From NCBI GenBank assembly GCA_002839375.1, contig PGXY01000001.1, positions 1 to 64,000 of the forward strand: a stretch of DNA of 64,000 nt, given 5' to 3'. Source of the DNA: Spirochaetae bacterium HGW-Spirochaetae-1. GTDB taxonomy: Bacteria > Spirochaetota > UBA4802 > UBA5550. Below the pieces are notes generated by a model. The model saw only the letters and a list, made by a program, of their open reading frames with translations. It was not told where the DNA came from and did not search any database. Below, piece by piece: positions 17,179 to 25,306 of this stretch (position 1 is its first letter; each line of letters starts with the position of its first letter). The position numbers and the translations under genes are program-made.

Positions 17179-18740
17179 TCGAACACGCCATAAATTTACC
17201 CCTGGAAAGGATTATCATCCTTGATTTCGGATCACAATATACGCAGCTCATAGCCCGCCGCATCCGGGAGATGAACGTCTATGCTGAGATCGTTCCTTTT
17301 TATCACGCCTTTGAAGACATCAAAAAGGAAAAACCGGCGGGAATAATCCTTTCGGGAGGGCCTTCTTCAATATATGCCAAGGGCGCTCCCCGGATCAGCG
17401 GCGATATCTTCAATCTGGGTGTCCCTGTCCTGGGCATCTGCTATGGCCTGAACGTTGTTGTTGATGCATTCAACGGGAAAATCGAGGGGGCCCATTCACG
17501 GGAATACGGTCCTGCCACGATTGTCATGTCGGAAAAGTCTCCCTTTTTTAAGGGACTGAAAAAGAAGGAGAAGGTGTGGATGAGCCATGGCGACAAGGTT
17601 ACTGCACCGCCGAAAGGGTTTAAAGTTCTGGCCTCGTCGGAGAATGCCGAGATTGCAGCCATCGCAAATGAGGATAGAAGGATCTACGGTGTCCAGTTTC
17701 ATCCCGAGGTTCATCATACGGAAAACGGCAATAAAGTTCTGCATAACTTTATTTTCGCTGTTTGCAAGGTGAAACCGACCTGGACCATGGACAATTTCAT
17801 TGAGTCGTCGGTAGAAGCCATCCGGAAGGAAGTGGGGGACGGCACGGTCCTCCTGGGCCTCTCGGGAGGAGTGGATTCCTCCGTGACAGCCGTTTTGCTC
17901 CAGAAGGCTATCGGCGATCGTTTGTATTGCGTTTTCGTGGACAACGGTGTTTTGCGTAAAAACGAGGCGAAACAGGTCGTAGACCGCTTTAAAAAACACA
18001 TGAAGCTGAACCTTATTCATGTCGACGCATCAAAGCGCTTTATTGATAAACTGAAAAAGGTGGAAGATCCTGAGAAAAAGCGGCGTATCATCGGAAGAGA
18101 ATTCATAAAGGTCTTTATGGAAGAGGCGAAAAAAATAGGCCGATTCGATTTCCTGGCCCAGGGGACCCTCTATCCCGATGTCATAGAATCGGTTTCCACC
18201 AAGGGGCCGTCGGATACCATCAAGAGTCATCATAACCGGGTGCCCGAGGTTCTCAAACTCATTAAATCGGGAAAAGTTATTGAGCCGCTGAAAGAGCTCT
18301 TCAAGGACGAGGTGCGTGAACTGGGCATACATCTGGGAATGCAGGAGGAGCTCATCCACCGCCACCCCTTCCCCGGACCGGGCCTGGCCATTCGCATTAT
18401 CGGTGAGGTGACGCCGGAGCGGATCAGGATTCTCCAGGAGGCCGATGATATCGTTATAGCCGAGGTTAAAAACGCCGGGATTTACCGGGAACTGTGGCAG
18501 ATATTCGCTGTGTTCCTTCCCGTTCGTTCCGTGGGGGTAATGGGAGACCAGCGCACCTATGAGAATGTCATAGCCATAAGGGGAGTTACCTCCGTGGATG
18601 CCATGACCGCTGACTGGGCTTATCTGCCCGAAGACATGCTGAGAAAAATATCCAACCGCATTATAAACGAGGTGAAGGGGATAAATCGTGTTGTTTTCGA
18701 TATTTCATCGAAACCGCCCTCAACGATCGAATGGGAATAG
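17175..18740 (+). CDS. guaA: GMP synthase (glutamine-hydrolysing)
   Basis: 521 residues, usual family length. The N-terminal glutamine amidotransferase has Cys89 in GICYG and the His/Glu pair in HPEVHHTENG. The ATP-pyrophosphatase P-loop is GLSGGVDSS (about 229-235), and the C-terminal dimerisation domain carries GPGLAIRIIG and the end SKPPSTIEWE. It aminates XMP to GMP. Coupled to purE by an ATGA overlap; convergent with manC, with only three bases between the stops. Confidence 0.98.
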   Translation: MIEHAINLPLERIIILDFGSQYTQLIARRIREMNVYAEIVPFYHAFEDIKKEKPAGIILSGGPSSIYAKGAPRISGDIFNLGVPVLGICYGLNVVVDAFNGKIEGAHSREYGPATIVMSEKSPFFKGLKKKEKVWMSHGDKVTAPPKGFKVLASSENAEIAAIANEDRRIYGVQFHPEVHHTENGNKVLHNFIFAVCKVKPTWTMDNFIESSVEAIRKEVGDGTVLLGLSGGVDSSVTAVLLQKAIGDRLYCVFVDNGVLRKNEAKQVVDRFKKHMKLNLIHVDASKRFIDKLKKVEDPEKKRRIIGREFIKVFMEEAKKIGRFDFLAQGTLYPDVIESVSTKGPSDTIKSHHNRVPEVLKLIKSGKVIEPLKELFKDEVRELGIHLGMQEELIHRHPFPGPGLAIRIIGEVTPERIRILQEADDIVIAEVKNAGIYRELWQIFAVFLPVRSVGVMGDQRTYENVIAIRGVTSVDAMTADWAYLPEDMLRKISNRIINEVKGINRVVFDISSKPPSTIEWE

Positions 18741-18743
18741 CCT

Positions 18744-19820
18744 TCAGTCCTTTTTCTCGCGCACGATATCAACAACCTTCCGCACATCCTGGGCCGCATC
18801 CTTGTTCATGACAAGGATGTCGCTGCCCGACTGAACAACCACAATGTTCGAAAGCCCCACAATGGCCACACGGCTTTCATCGGTGAAAACGGAACAGTCC
18901 TGTGAGTCGACGAAGATGGCGTTTTCAGCAACGGGAGTGCGGTTGCCCCTGGCGTCGCCGTCAAGGATGTCATCAATGGCTTTCCAGCTTCCCAGGTCGG
19001 CCCAGCCGAAATCGCCGGGAATGACCACACGGTTTTTCGCCCGCTCCATGATTCCCTTGTCGACCGAAACGGATTGGACGGCATCAAAAACCTTTTTTTT
19101 GTGCTCCCAGATCTCCGCCGATGAGGATTTGATTTTATCTGCCGAGAGGCTGTGTAAAGGTTCAAAGGCCTGCATGATATCGGGGAGGAAGTCCCGGAAG
19201 GCTTGGATGATCGCCGATGTTTTCCAGGCGAAAATGCCACTATTCCAGTAGTAGTGGCCCGATTCAACATATTTCTTTGCCGTTTTAAAGTCGGGTTTTT
19301 CCACGAAACGGTCAACGTCCATGATCTCGCCCGATGCGTCTTTCACAGCCTTGATGTAGCCGTAACCCGTTTCAGGGTACGTGGGCTTGATGCCGATGGT
19401 AACCATCTTTCCCTTCGAAGCCTCGGTCACGGCCATGGAAAGGATCTCGCCGAAACGGACCCGGTTTTTTATATAATGATCAGCGGGGAGAACGATCATT
19501 ATGGAGTCATCGGGATAAAGCCTGTCAAGATAAATGGCGGCATAGAGAACGGCCGCTGCCGTATTGCGGGGCCGCGGTTCGGCCAGGATGGTCCCCGGAA
19601 GTCCGGCCTTGTGTATTTCCTCCAGGGATATATCCTCGTATTTTTTTGCCGTTACAACAACACACTGTTCAGGCGAGAGGGGTTTCAGCCGTTTGACCGT
19701 TTCTTCGAGAAGGGAGCCCTTGCCGGAAAGATTGTGGTACTGCTTCGGTTTTTCTTCATTGCTGAGGGGCCAGAGCCTGGTTCCGGCGCCGCCGGCCATG
19801 ATAACGGGTATTACTTTCAT
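18744..19820 (-). CDS. manC: Mannose-1-phosphate guanylyltransferase
   Basis: 358 residues with the nucleotidyltransferase signature AGGAGTRLWPLSNEEKPKQY, then PRNTAAAVLYAA, VLPADHYI, FVEKPDFKTA, YYWNSGIFAWK and DFGWADLGSW. It makes GDP-mannose for surface polysaccharide. At 358 residues it lacks the C-terminal phosphomannose isomerase domain of bifunctional enzymes. Its ATG shares one base with the stop of the WHy-domain gene upstream, so they are co-translated. Confidence 0.95.
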   Translation of the reverse strand: MKVIPVIMAGGAGTRLWPLSNEEKPKQYHNLSGKGSLLEETVKRLKPLSPEQCVVVTAKKYEDISLEEIHKAGLPGTILAEPRPRNTAAAVLYAAIYLDRLYPDDSIMIVLPADHYIKNRVRFGEILSMAVTEASKGKMVTIGIKPTYPETGYGYIKAVKDASGEIMDVDRFVEKPDFKTAKKYVESGHYYWNSGIFAWKTSAIIQAFRDFLPDIMQAFEPLHSLSADKIKSSSAEIWEHKKKVFDAVQSVSVDKGIMERAKNRVVIPGDFGWADLGSWKAIDDILDGDARGNRTPVAENAIFVDSQDCSVFTDESRVAIVGLSNIVVVQSGSDILVMNKDAAQDVRKVVDIVREKKD

Positions 19821-20785
19821 CAGAGGTTGAACCTGCCTGTTTCATCAAATTTAAGTTTCAGGGGAGTTTTTTTTACCGACGGCGGAAGCTCCATCTGGGC
19901 TTCTCCCTGGAGCCCGTAATCGCCGTTTTTATTCTGGAATGCCTTTAGTATGGACTTGCTCATGGTCTTGGTGCTGAATTCGGTGATAATTTTCAATATG
20001 GATTTGTTGCCATCATTTTTAATATCCGTTGTACTTCCGTCAACAAGTTTGCTGCCGTTGACCAAAAAGTTATAATCGAGCCGCTTGAAATTAAGCTTTG
20101 CCCTTGTCTCGTTTTTCATTTCAATATCGAAGCTGACTTTCAGCTTCAGGTCCAGCGACGCCGGGTCAATGACCTGCTGCGGTTTTTTTCCTGAAAGAAT
20201 ATCCTCAAACATGCCGTATATTTTGTCGCTGTTCGCCAGGCTCTTGCCACTTTTTTTCAGCGCATCGGCGATGTCCTTTTCTGTGGGCATCTGCACATGA
20301 AAATTGGCGATTTTTATCGATGGTTTGATGGCGGGAATCTGTTTTTTCAGTTTATAGGTGAGGGTGATATTTTTCTCCAGGCCCGGGATGTCGGGCAGGG
20401 GAATGCTTATCACCGTGTCCACAACGCAATCGAGATAATCCTTGTTAGTGTAATCCTGCACGATTTTTATGATATCGGTATATTTCAAATTCACGGTGAA
20501 GCTCGAAATTTTTTTATCCATAGCCGCGATTTTCAGTCCCTTTGCCGTACTGGTTTTCAGGAACTGTTTGTTTTCAATGTAAAAGGTAAAACCGATATCA
20601 TCGAGTTTCAAACCTACGGGATAGGGGTTGCCGATCTCGATATCGAAGATAAGGGTGATATCGTGGAGCGAGATCGATTCGATGTCAAAATTGGCGATTG
20701 TTGCCGTGGGTTTTTTCTTTATCTGGATTCCCTGGCAGGTTGATAATAAAAGTGCCAGCAGCAGTATGGGTAGTAATTTTTTCAT
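19820..20785 (-). CDS. LEA14/WHy-domain exported protein, probable lipoprotein
   Basis: 321 residues from the ATG at 20785, which has GGGGGA upstream. A signal peptide (MKKLLPILLLALLLSTC) ends in a loose lipobox, consistent with spirochaetal rules. Two related beta-sandwich halves follow: IANFDIESISLHDITLIFDI and IANFHVQMPTEKDI, the second continuing with KLKVSFDIEMKNETRAKLNF. This pattern is that of WHy/LEA14 repeats. Probably faces the periplasm or outer membrane; function unknown. Co-translated with manC. Confidence 0.8.
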   Translation of the reverse strand: MKKLLPILLLALLLSTCQGIQIKKKPTATIANFDIESISLHDITLIFDIEIGNPYPVGLKLDDIGFTFYIENKQFLKTSTAKGLKIAAMDKKISSFTVNLKYTDIIKIVQDYTNKDYLDCVVDTVISIPLPDIPGLEKNITLTYKLKKQIPAIKPSIKIANFHVQMPTEKDIADALKKSGKSLANSDKIYGMFEDILSGKKPQQVIDPASLDLKLKVSFDIEMKNETRAKLNFKRLDYNFLVNGSKLVDGSTTDIKNDGNKSILKIITEFSTKTMSKSILKAFQNKNGDYGLQGEAQMELPPSVKKTPLKLKFDETGRFNL

Positions 20786-20857
20786 ATTTGTCTCCCCCGA
20801 GCCATGACCGGTGCGGTTCATGTGATGCATATTTTATTAATAAATGGTATAGTAAAT

Positions 20858-20885
20858 ATTGTATTGTATAATGGGCAGGTGTCAA
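20858..20885 (-). promoter_or_regulatory. Sigma70-type promoter for the WHy-domain gene and manC
   Basis: On the minus strand TTGACA (20885-20880), a 16-base spacer and TACAAT (20863-20858), lying 73 bases before the ATG at 20785. Confidence 0.6.
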
Positions 20886-21052
20886 TTCTATTAAATTTAA
20901 AAAAGCATTGCATGCCCAACAAATTCTGTCAAAAGTAATCATTTGGGTTGCCTAAAACAGGTTCGGACAAAATTCATTCACTTTTATAGACCGGTTTCTG
21001 ACGGCGGAAATATCAGGATATCGAAACCCTATTCCGGGTACGGTAGGTAATA

Positions 21053-21301
21053 ATGGCACGAATAATGAAATTCTTTTCCCGCAGGAAGTTCTCAGAATAC
21101 CGCTCCGTTTTTGAGATGGAATTTGACAGGGAGATCATGCGGAGCGAACGGAAACGGGCCTTTCTCGTTGCCGTGCTTTCTCTTTTTCTGATCGGGTGGT
21201 TCTTCGCTGTACAAATCTTCTTCGGGGGTTATTTCTTCCTGTTTCTGATTGTCTCGAGCAATGAATGGACCCGCGACCGGTTTTTCTCGGATCCAATGTA
21301 G
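21053..21301 (+). pseudogene. Possible truncated membrane-protein N-terminus
   Basis: 82 residues: a charged N-terminal part (FEMEFDREIMRSERKRAF) and one or two membrane segments, then the frame runs into antisense of the crotonase gene and stops. The basic stretch before a membrane helix recalls N-termini of membrane cyclases or kinases from spirochaetes, but no domain follows. The last 73 bases overlap the 3' end of the oppositely oriented crotonase. Best read as a decayed gene start; a real small protein is possible. Confidence 0.4.
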
Positions 21302-21993
21302 TCCCTGAAGAGCAAATCGTGGGTTTTCATCGACCCGTCGAGACTGTTGTGCAGAACGTCAATGCTCATTCTTTTAGTATCGACCAGCGTCGAGCGGTCA
21401 TAGGCTGCCATTCTAAGGGCGATTTCCGTCACTTCCTTTACTACTGTTCCCTCGGGAAAAATCCGGGTCACGAATCCAGTGCGATATGCCTCCTGCACGT
21501 CGATGTCCCTGCCTGAAAGGGCCCACTCCAGCGCCGGGCCGAAACCAATGATGCGCCAGAGGGGATCGAGAACCGGAATTATCGAGAGAACTACCTCGCG
21601 TTGGCCGAACTTTGCCCGCTCCGAAGCATAACGAATATCACACATCTGTGTGAGGTCGAAGCCGCCGGCCATGGCAGGACCGCCTATCGCCGCTATGACG
21701 GGCTGAGCGCAGAACCGGATCGATCGGTATACCCGCCAGAAAAGATCGACAAAAGGCCCATTGTTTTCCATTTTCAGTTCTTTAACGAAATCGAGGTCGA
21801 AGCCGGCTGAGAATATTTTTTCACCACCGGTCAGAATGATTACCGTTATATCCTTTCGTGTGCTCAGGTTTGTGAAGAGATCGCCTATCTCCCCGAGCAT
21901 GTCGGGAGACAGGGAATTGCCCTTTTCAGGTCTGTTCAATATAACTGTCGCAACACCATTTTCTTCCGTAAGCTTTACATATTGCAGATCCAT
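21229..21993 (-). CDS. Enoyl-CoA hydratase/isomerase family protein (crotonase)
   Basis: 254 residues. Crotonase hallmarks are FSAGFDLDFVKEL (oxyanion hole 1), IGGPAMAGGFDLTQMCDIRYAS (oxyanion hole 2) and FGQREVVLSIIP. A catalytic Glu at the usual second position is not obvious (VVLSIIPVLDP), so the exact reaction cannot be given. A very strong ribosome site (GGAGGAGG) precedes the ATG. Monocistronic. Confidence 0.9.
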   Translation of the reverse strand: MDLQYVKLTEENGVATVILNRPEKGNSLSPDMLGEIGDLFTNLSTRKDITVIILTGGEKIFSAGFDLDFVKELKMENNGPFVDLFWRVYRSIRFCAQPVIAAIGGPAMAGGFDLTQMCDIRYASERAKFGQREVVLSIIPVLDPLWRIIGFGPALEWALSGRDIDVQEAYRTGFVTRIFPEGTVVKEVTEIALRMAAYDRSTLVDTKRMSIDVLHNSLDGSMKTHDLLFRDYIGSEKNRSRVHSLLETIRNRKK

Positions 21994-22172
21994 GTTTCCT
22001 CCTCCGTGGTATCCCGGTCGTCACCGGTCAGCCGGATAATAAGTGGTTTAAAATAAAAAAAGCCTTGCCTGTCCCGGGCTCCCTGTCAATAGTAAAATAT
22101 TATGAGAATAAAGGATACCGTATAAAATGCTTCGACAAGCTCATCACAAGTACTTTTTCTGTTAACAATAGT

Positions 22173-22430
22173 ATGCAGCATTCACGGTATAAAATTATCG
22201 GCATTGCAGCTATGATGAGTACGGCCTTTCTGTGGAGTATCGCCGGCCTGTTCATCAAAGTCATTGACGGGAATCCCTTTGCCATAGCCGGGGCCCGCAG
22301 TTTCATTGCCTCCCTGGTGATCCTTCTGTACCTGAAAAAACCCGACATCCATCTCTCTTTCCCGCAGGTTGCCGCCGCCGTAACCGGTGCATCTATAATA
22401 AGTACGCAAAGAAGATCATCGGGGGGATAA
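22173..22430 (+). pseudogene. Truncated EamA-type transporter
   Basis: From ATG 22173 the frame reads two membrane helices typical of the EamA/DMT N-terminus (IGIAAMMSTAFLWSIAGLFI, then AIAGARSFIASLVILLYL) and then breaks into a few out-of-family residues and a stop at 85 residues. Intact members have about 290. Just after the break another frame reads AKKIIGGIMVIG, perhaps the tail of the same gene after an internal deletion. Confidence 0.65.
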
Positions 22431-22526
22431 TGGTAATAGGGCCAGATAGAAGGGGTCTGTTGCATGTACCGTGTTTTGAGTAAGCAAATTACATAATTTT
22501 AATAAAATACAAAAGGATAACGAATA

Positions 22527-23273
22527 ATGAACATGAAAAAAGCATGCATTATCGCAGTACTCTGTTTTGTTTCAGCTTGTCTTATAACCGGATGTACAAT
22601 AGCGCAGTTAGCATTTCCTAAAGGGAGCGATAAAACTGTATTCGATCAGTATGATGTGAAGGGGCGCAGGGCATTTGCAATCTTCTCGGGAAAATATTCC
22701 TTTGGTCCGTACACTGTTGACTGGACTCGCGGTGCCGTTCTTTCAAAGCCATCAGGACATAAAACAATGTTTGGTGATGAAAAGTCAACAATCTCAACTG
22801 AGACATATACCGTGGCCGTTTCGGAAAACGGCGCCGCTTCATGGAAGGCTGAGTGCAGGTCCGAAGCCGAATTCATAAAAGAGACAAAATCGTCCAGAAA
22901 GGTTACAACTACATCAACAGTGATTATCAGTAATACACTCACCTGTACCATGAAGTCCGCGGATAAACAGACCTGTGAATTTAAAATGAAGCAGGATACG
23001 GGGAGCATGATGATCAGCGGCAAAAAGACTGCTGCAATTACCTGGAGGAACAGCAGTTTTGAAATACAAGGTTCACGCAGGCTTGAGGGTGCGGCATGGG
23101 ATGTACAGAACGATGCGGGATATTACATCACAGAAGCGGGAAAACTTGTCGCTGTGGTTGACGTTGTCAATGATGGCAAAGTATATATCGCAAAAGAACT
23201 GGGCAGGGAAAAGACCTCGCTGCTTGTTATGATTTCGGCAGCGCTGCTGAGTTATAAGGATATTATGCAATAA
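22527..23273 (+). CDS. Lipoprotein of unknown function
   Basis: 248 residues. Signal peptide with a clear lipobox LITGC (acylated Cys about residue 23). The mature part is beta-rich, with many Thr/Ser and charged residues, and two Cys near the middle (LTCTMK, QTCEFK) that could pair. No family recognised. AAGGA lies upstream of the ATG. Lies alone between the EamA relic and the ribosomal protein operon. Confidence 0.8.
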   Translation: MNMKKACIIAVLCFVSACLITGCTIAQLAFPKGSDKTVFDQYDVKGRRAFAIFSGKYSFGPYTVDWTRGAVLSKPSGHKTMFGDEKSTISTETYTVAVSENGAASWKAECRSEAEFIKETKSSRKVTTTSTVIISNTLTCTMKSADKQTCEFKMKQDTGSMMISGKKTAAITWRNSSFEIQGSRRLEGAAWDVQNDAGYYITEAGKLVAVVDVVNDGKVYIAKELGREKTSLLVMISAALLSYKDIMQ

Positions 23274-23369
23274 CCGGTGTATATTTTTTTATTGATAATG
23301 ACTCATTTCAGTGTATCTGAATAGGGTGATTTTTATGAAAAACCGTCTAAAAAATTAATAATTAATGTA

Positions 23370-23397
23370 TTGACAGAAAACAGGTGATTTGTAGTGC
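23370..23397 (+). promoter_or_regulatory. Candidate promoter of the rplM-rpsI operon
   Basis: TTGACA (23370-23375), 16-base spacer, TAGTGC (23392-23397); the -10 is weak. It would give a leader of roughly 90 bases before rplM. Confidence 0.4.
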
Positions 23398-23494
23398 TAT
23401 TCACTTAGCCCAATCATTGATCCCAATCATTTTTCGGTTATTTAATATTTTGTGTCATTATGTGAGTTGATAATTCGTAAGAGGAGTCTGAACG

Positions 23495-23932
23495 ATGAGT
23501 ATTCAGAAAACGTATAGTATAAAAGAGTCCCAGGTTGAAAAAAACTGGGTCCTGATTGATGCGGAAGGCAAGATTCTTGGACGGCTTGCTACCAAAGTTG
23601 CCGATATTTTAAGAGGAAAAAACAAACCCACCTTTACTTCCCACATGGATATGGGTGATAATGTAATTATTATAAACGCCGAGAAGGTAGTCCTGACCGG
23701 TAAAAAATCCGAAGATAAGGATTATTTTACGCATTCCAAGTTCCCGGGAGGGGACAAGTTCATCAATATCAAGAAAATTATGGCTGAACAACCCGAGTAT
23801 GTCATCATGCACGCCGTAAAAGGCATGCTTCCCAAGAGTAAACTGGGCAAGCAGCAGATCACCAACCTCAGGGTATATGCAGGCCCGGAACATCCTCACG
23901 ATGCTCAACAGCCTGTCAAGGTCGAGATATAG
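23495..23932 (+). CDS. rplM: 50S ribosomal protein L13
   Basis: 145 residues with the L13 signatures NWVLIDAEGKILGRLATKVA, DNVIIINAEKVVLTGKK and AVKGMLPKSKLGKQQ. Family-typical length. AGAGG lies before the ATG. First gene of the universal L13-S9 pair; a terminator follows rpsI. Confidence 0.98.
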   Translation: MSIQKTYSIKESQVEKNWVLIDAEGKILGRLATKVADILRGKNKPTFTSHMDMGDNVIIINAEKVVLTGKKSEDKDYFTHSKFPGGDKFINIKKIMAEQPEYVIMHAVKGMLPKSKLGKQQITNLRVYAGPEHPHDAQQPVKVEI

Positions 23933-23950
23933 GATAAAGGAGTAAGATAA

Positions 23951-24343
23951 ATGGCTGACACTAGAGTATACGCAACAGGCAGAAGAAAAACCTCCGTGGC
24001 TCGGGTCTGGATAAAACCCGGTTCCGGTAATATTGTGGTTAACAAACAACCGATCAATGAATATTTCAGAAGGATGACCCTGGGACTTGTGGTCCGGCAG
24101 CCTCTTGAATATGTTGGTCAGCTGGAAAAATTTGACGTATTCGCCACGGTTCTGGGCGGCGGCTGGTCCGGCCAGGCTGGAGCTATCAAGATGGCCATTG
24201 CCCGATGCCTTGTTAAGGTCGATGAGGCCCATAAAAAAACACTTCGCCAGGGTGGATTCCTTACCCGTGATGCACGGGAAGTTGAAAGGAAAAAGCCGGG
24301 ACAAAAGAAAGCAAGGAAAAGATTCCAGTTTTCGAAACGTTAA
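23951..24343 (+). CDS. rpsI: 30S ribosomal protein S9
   Basis: 130 residues: [20 protein letters not shown] at the start, NEYFRRMTL, and the basic tail ending [10 protein letters not shown], which contacts P-site tRNA. 18 bases after rplM with AAAGGAG upstream. Complete and normal. Confidence 0.98.
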   Translation: MADTRVYATGRRKTSVARVWIKPGSGNIVVNKQPINEYFRRMTLGLVVRQPLEYVGQLEKFDVFATVLGGGWSGQAGAIKMAIARCLVKVDEAHKKTLRQGGFLTRDAREVERKKPGQKKARKRFQFSKR

Positions 24344-24362
24344 ATCGATTATTATATATTGC

Positions 24363-24397
24363 AAAAAAGGATGCCGGCAGGCATCCTTTTTTATTTT
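24363..24397 (+). terminator. Rho-independent terminator of rplM-rpsI
   Basis: Stem aaaaaaggatgcc (24363-24375) with ggcatcctttttt (24380-24392), loop ggca, then a T-rich run. It lies 20 bases after rpsI. Confidence 0.93.
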
Positions 24398-24496
24398 ATT
24401 GTTCAAAAGTTGATCATATTTTTGGTTCCAGTGTCTTTCAGAAGTTAATGTGTGTGGATAAATAATCCACTGCTTGCAATACCTGCAAACGGTTCG

Positions 24497-25129
24497 ATGA
24501 AAATGACCTGTATTATCAAAATACATTACAAGAATGACCGCATTAAAGTAGAATTCGATACGGGAGAAGAGATTGTTCTTCCTCCCGAAGCCCTGGGCAA
24601 ATACGGGCTAGAAACCGGGAAAGAATTCTCCGGTGAGCTCCTGACTGAAATTGTGCTGGAGTCACAGCGTTACCAATGCTGGCAGAAATCCCTTCATTAT
24701 CTTTCTTTCCGCAATAGATCTACCCGTGAAATGAGACAGTATCTGACAAGGAAGGGTTTTTCCCCGGAAATAATTGACGGTACTGCAAAAAGACTGCTTG
24801 AATACAGGTACCTTGATGATCTACATTTTTCCATAAAGTATATTGAAGGCAGGCTTCAGCAGGGGAAAAGGGGCATCAACCTGGTAAAAAGGGAGCTGAT
24901 AGTAAAAGGGATACCGGGAGAAATAATACAACAGGCAATTGACGAAGCTGAAATAGATACGAATGCGGAAGAACTCTTCCGGCTTGCCGAGAGGAAACTG
25001 AAATCACTCCAGGGGAAAACAAATATACAGTATCGTCTTTCGGCATATCTGTACCAGAGGGGATTTACGAGAGAGGATATTCGGGATGTGCTGAAAAAAT
25101 TGGAAATGGTGAACGATGAGGTTGAGTGA
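24497..25129 (+). CDS. recX: RecX-family regulator of RecA
   Basis: 210 residues from ATG 24497; an upstream GTG at 24452 and ATG 24503 are alternatives, none with a strong ribosome site. Three-helix RecX repeats are visible: ALHYLSFRNRSTREMRQYLT-like (residues about 70-110), RLLEYRYLDDLHFSIKYIEG, and the C-terminal RLSAYLYQRGFTREDIRDVL. RecX binds the RecA filament and limits recombination. recA is not in this window. An N-terminal extension of about 60 residues (KNDRIKVEFDTGEEIVL) is common in some lineages. Confidence 0.85.
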   Translation: MKMTCIIKIHYKNDRIKVEFDTGEEIVLPPEALGKYGLETGKEFSGELLTEIVLESQRYQCWQKSLHYLSFRNRSTREMRQYLTRKGFSPEIIDGTAKRLLEYRYLDDLHFSIKYIEGRLQQGKRGINLVKRELIVKGIPGEIIQQAIDEAEIDTNAEELFRLAERKLKSLQGKTNIQYRLSAYLYQRGFTREDIRDVLKKLEMVNDEVE

Positions 25130-25306
25130 TTGTTCGTTTTATTGAGGCACAATTTTCCTTGAAAAAATAATTACCTTTTCCACAATGCCTTTAAAAGAAA
25201 GAAATCAGCAATGCCGGTAATACAGGACCCTGTTTTTCTGAGAGGATCTAGTATAGACAATCTATCGGCAGATATTTTTATATTTTCCTAACGAAAGAGG
25301 CCTGAC

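Noticed and set aside
23609-24526. A 305-codon minus-strand frame across rplM-rpsI
   Set aside because: It is antisense to two certain ribosomal protein genes, has no family-like sequence and no ribosome site; a side effect of codon usage.
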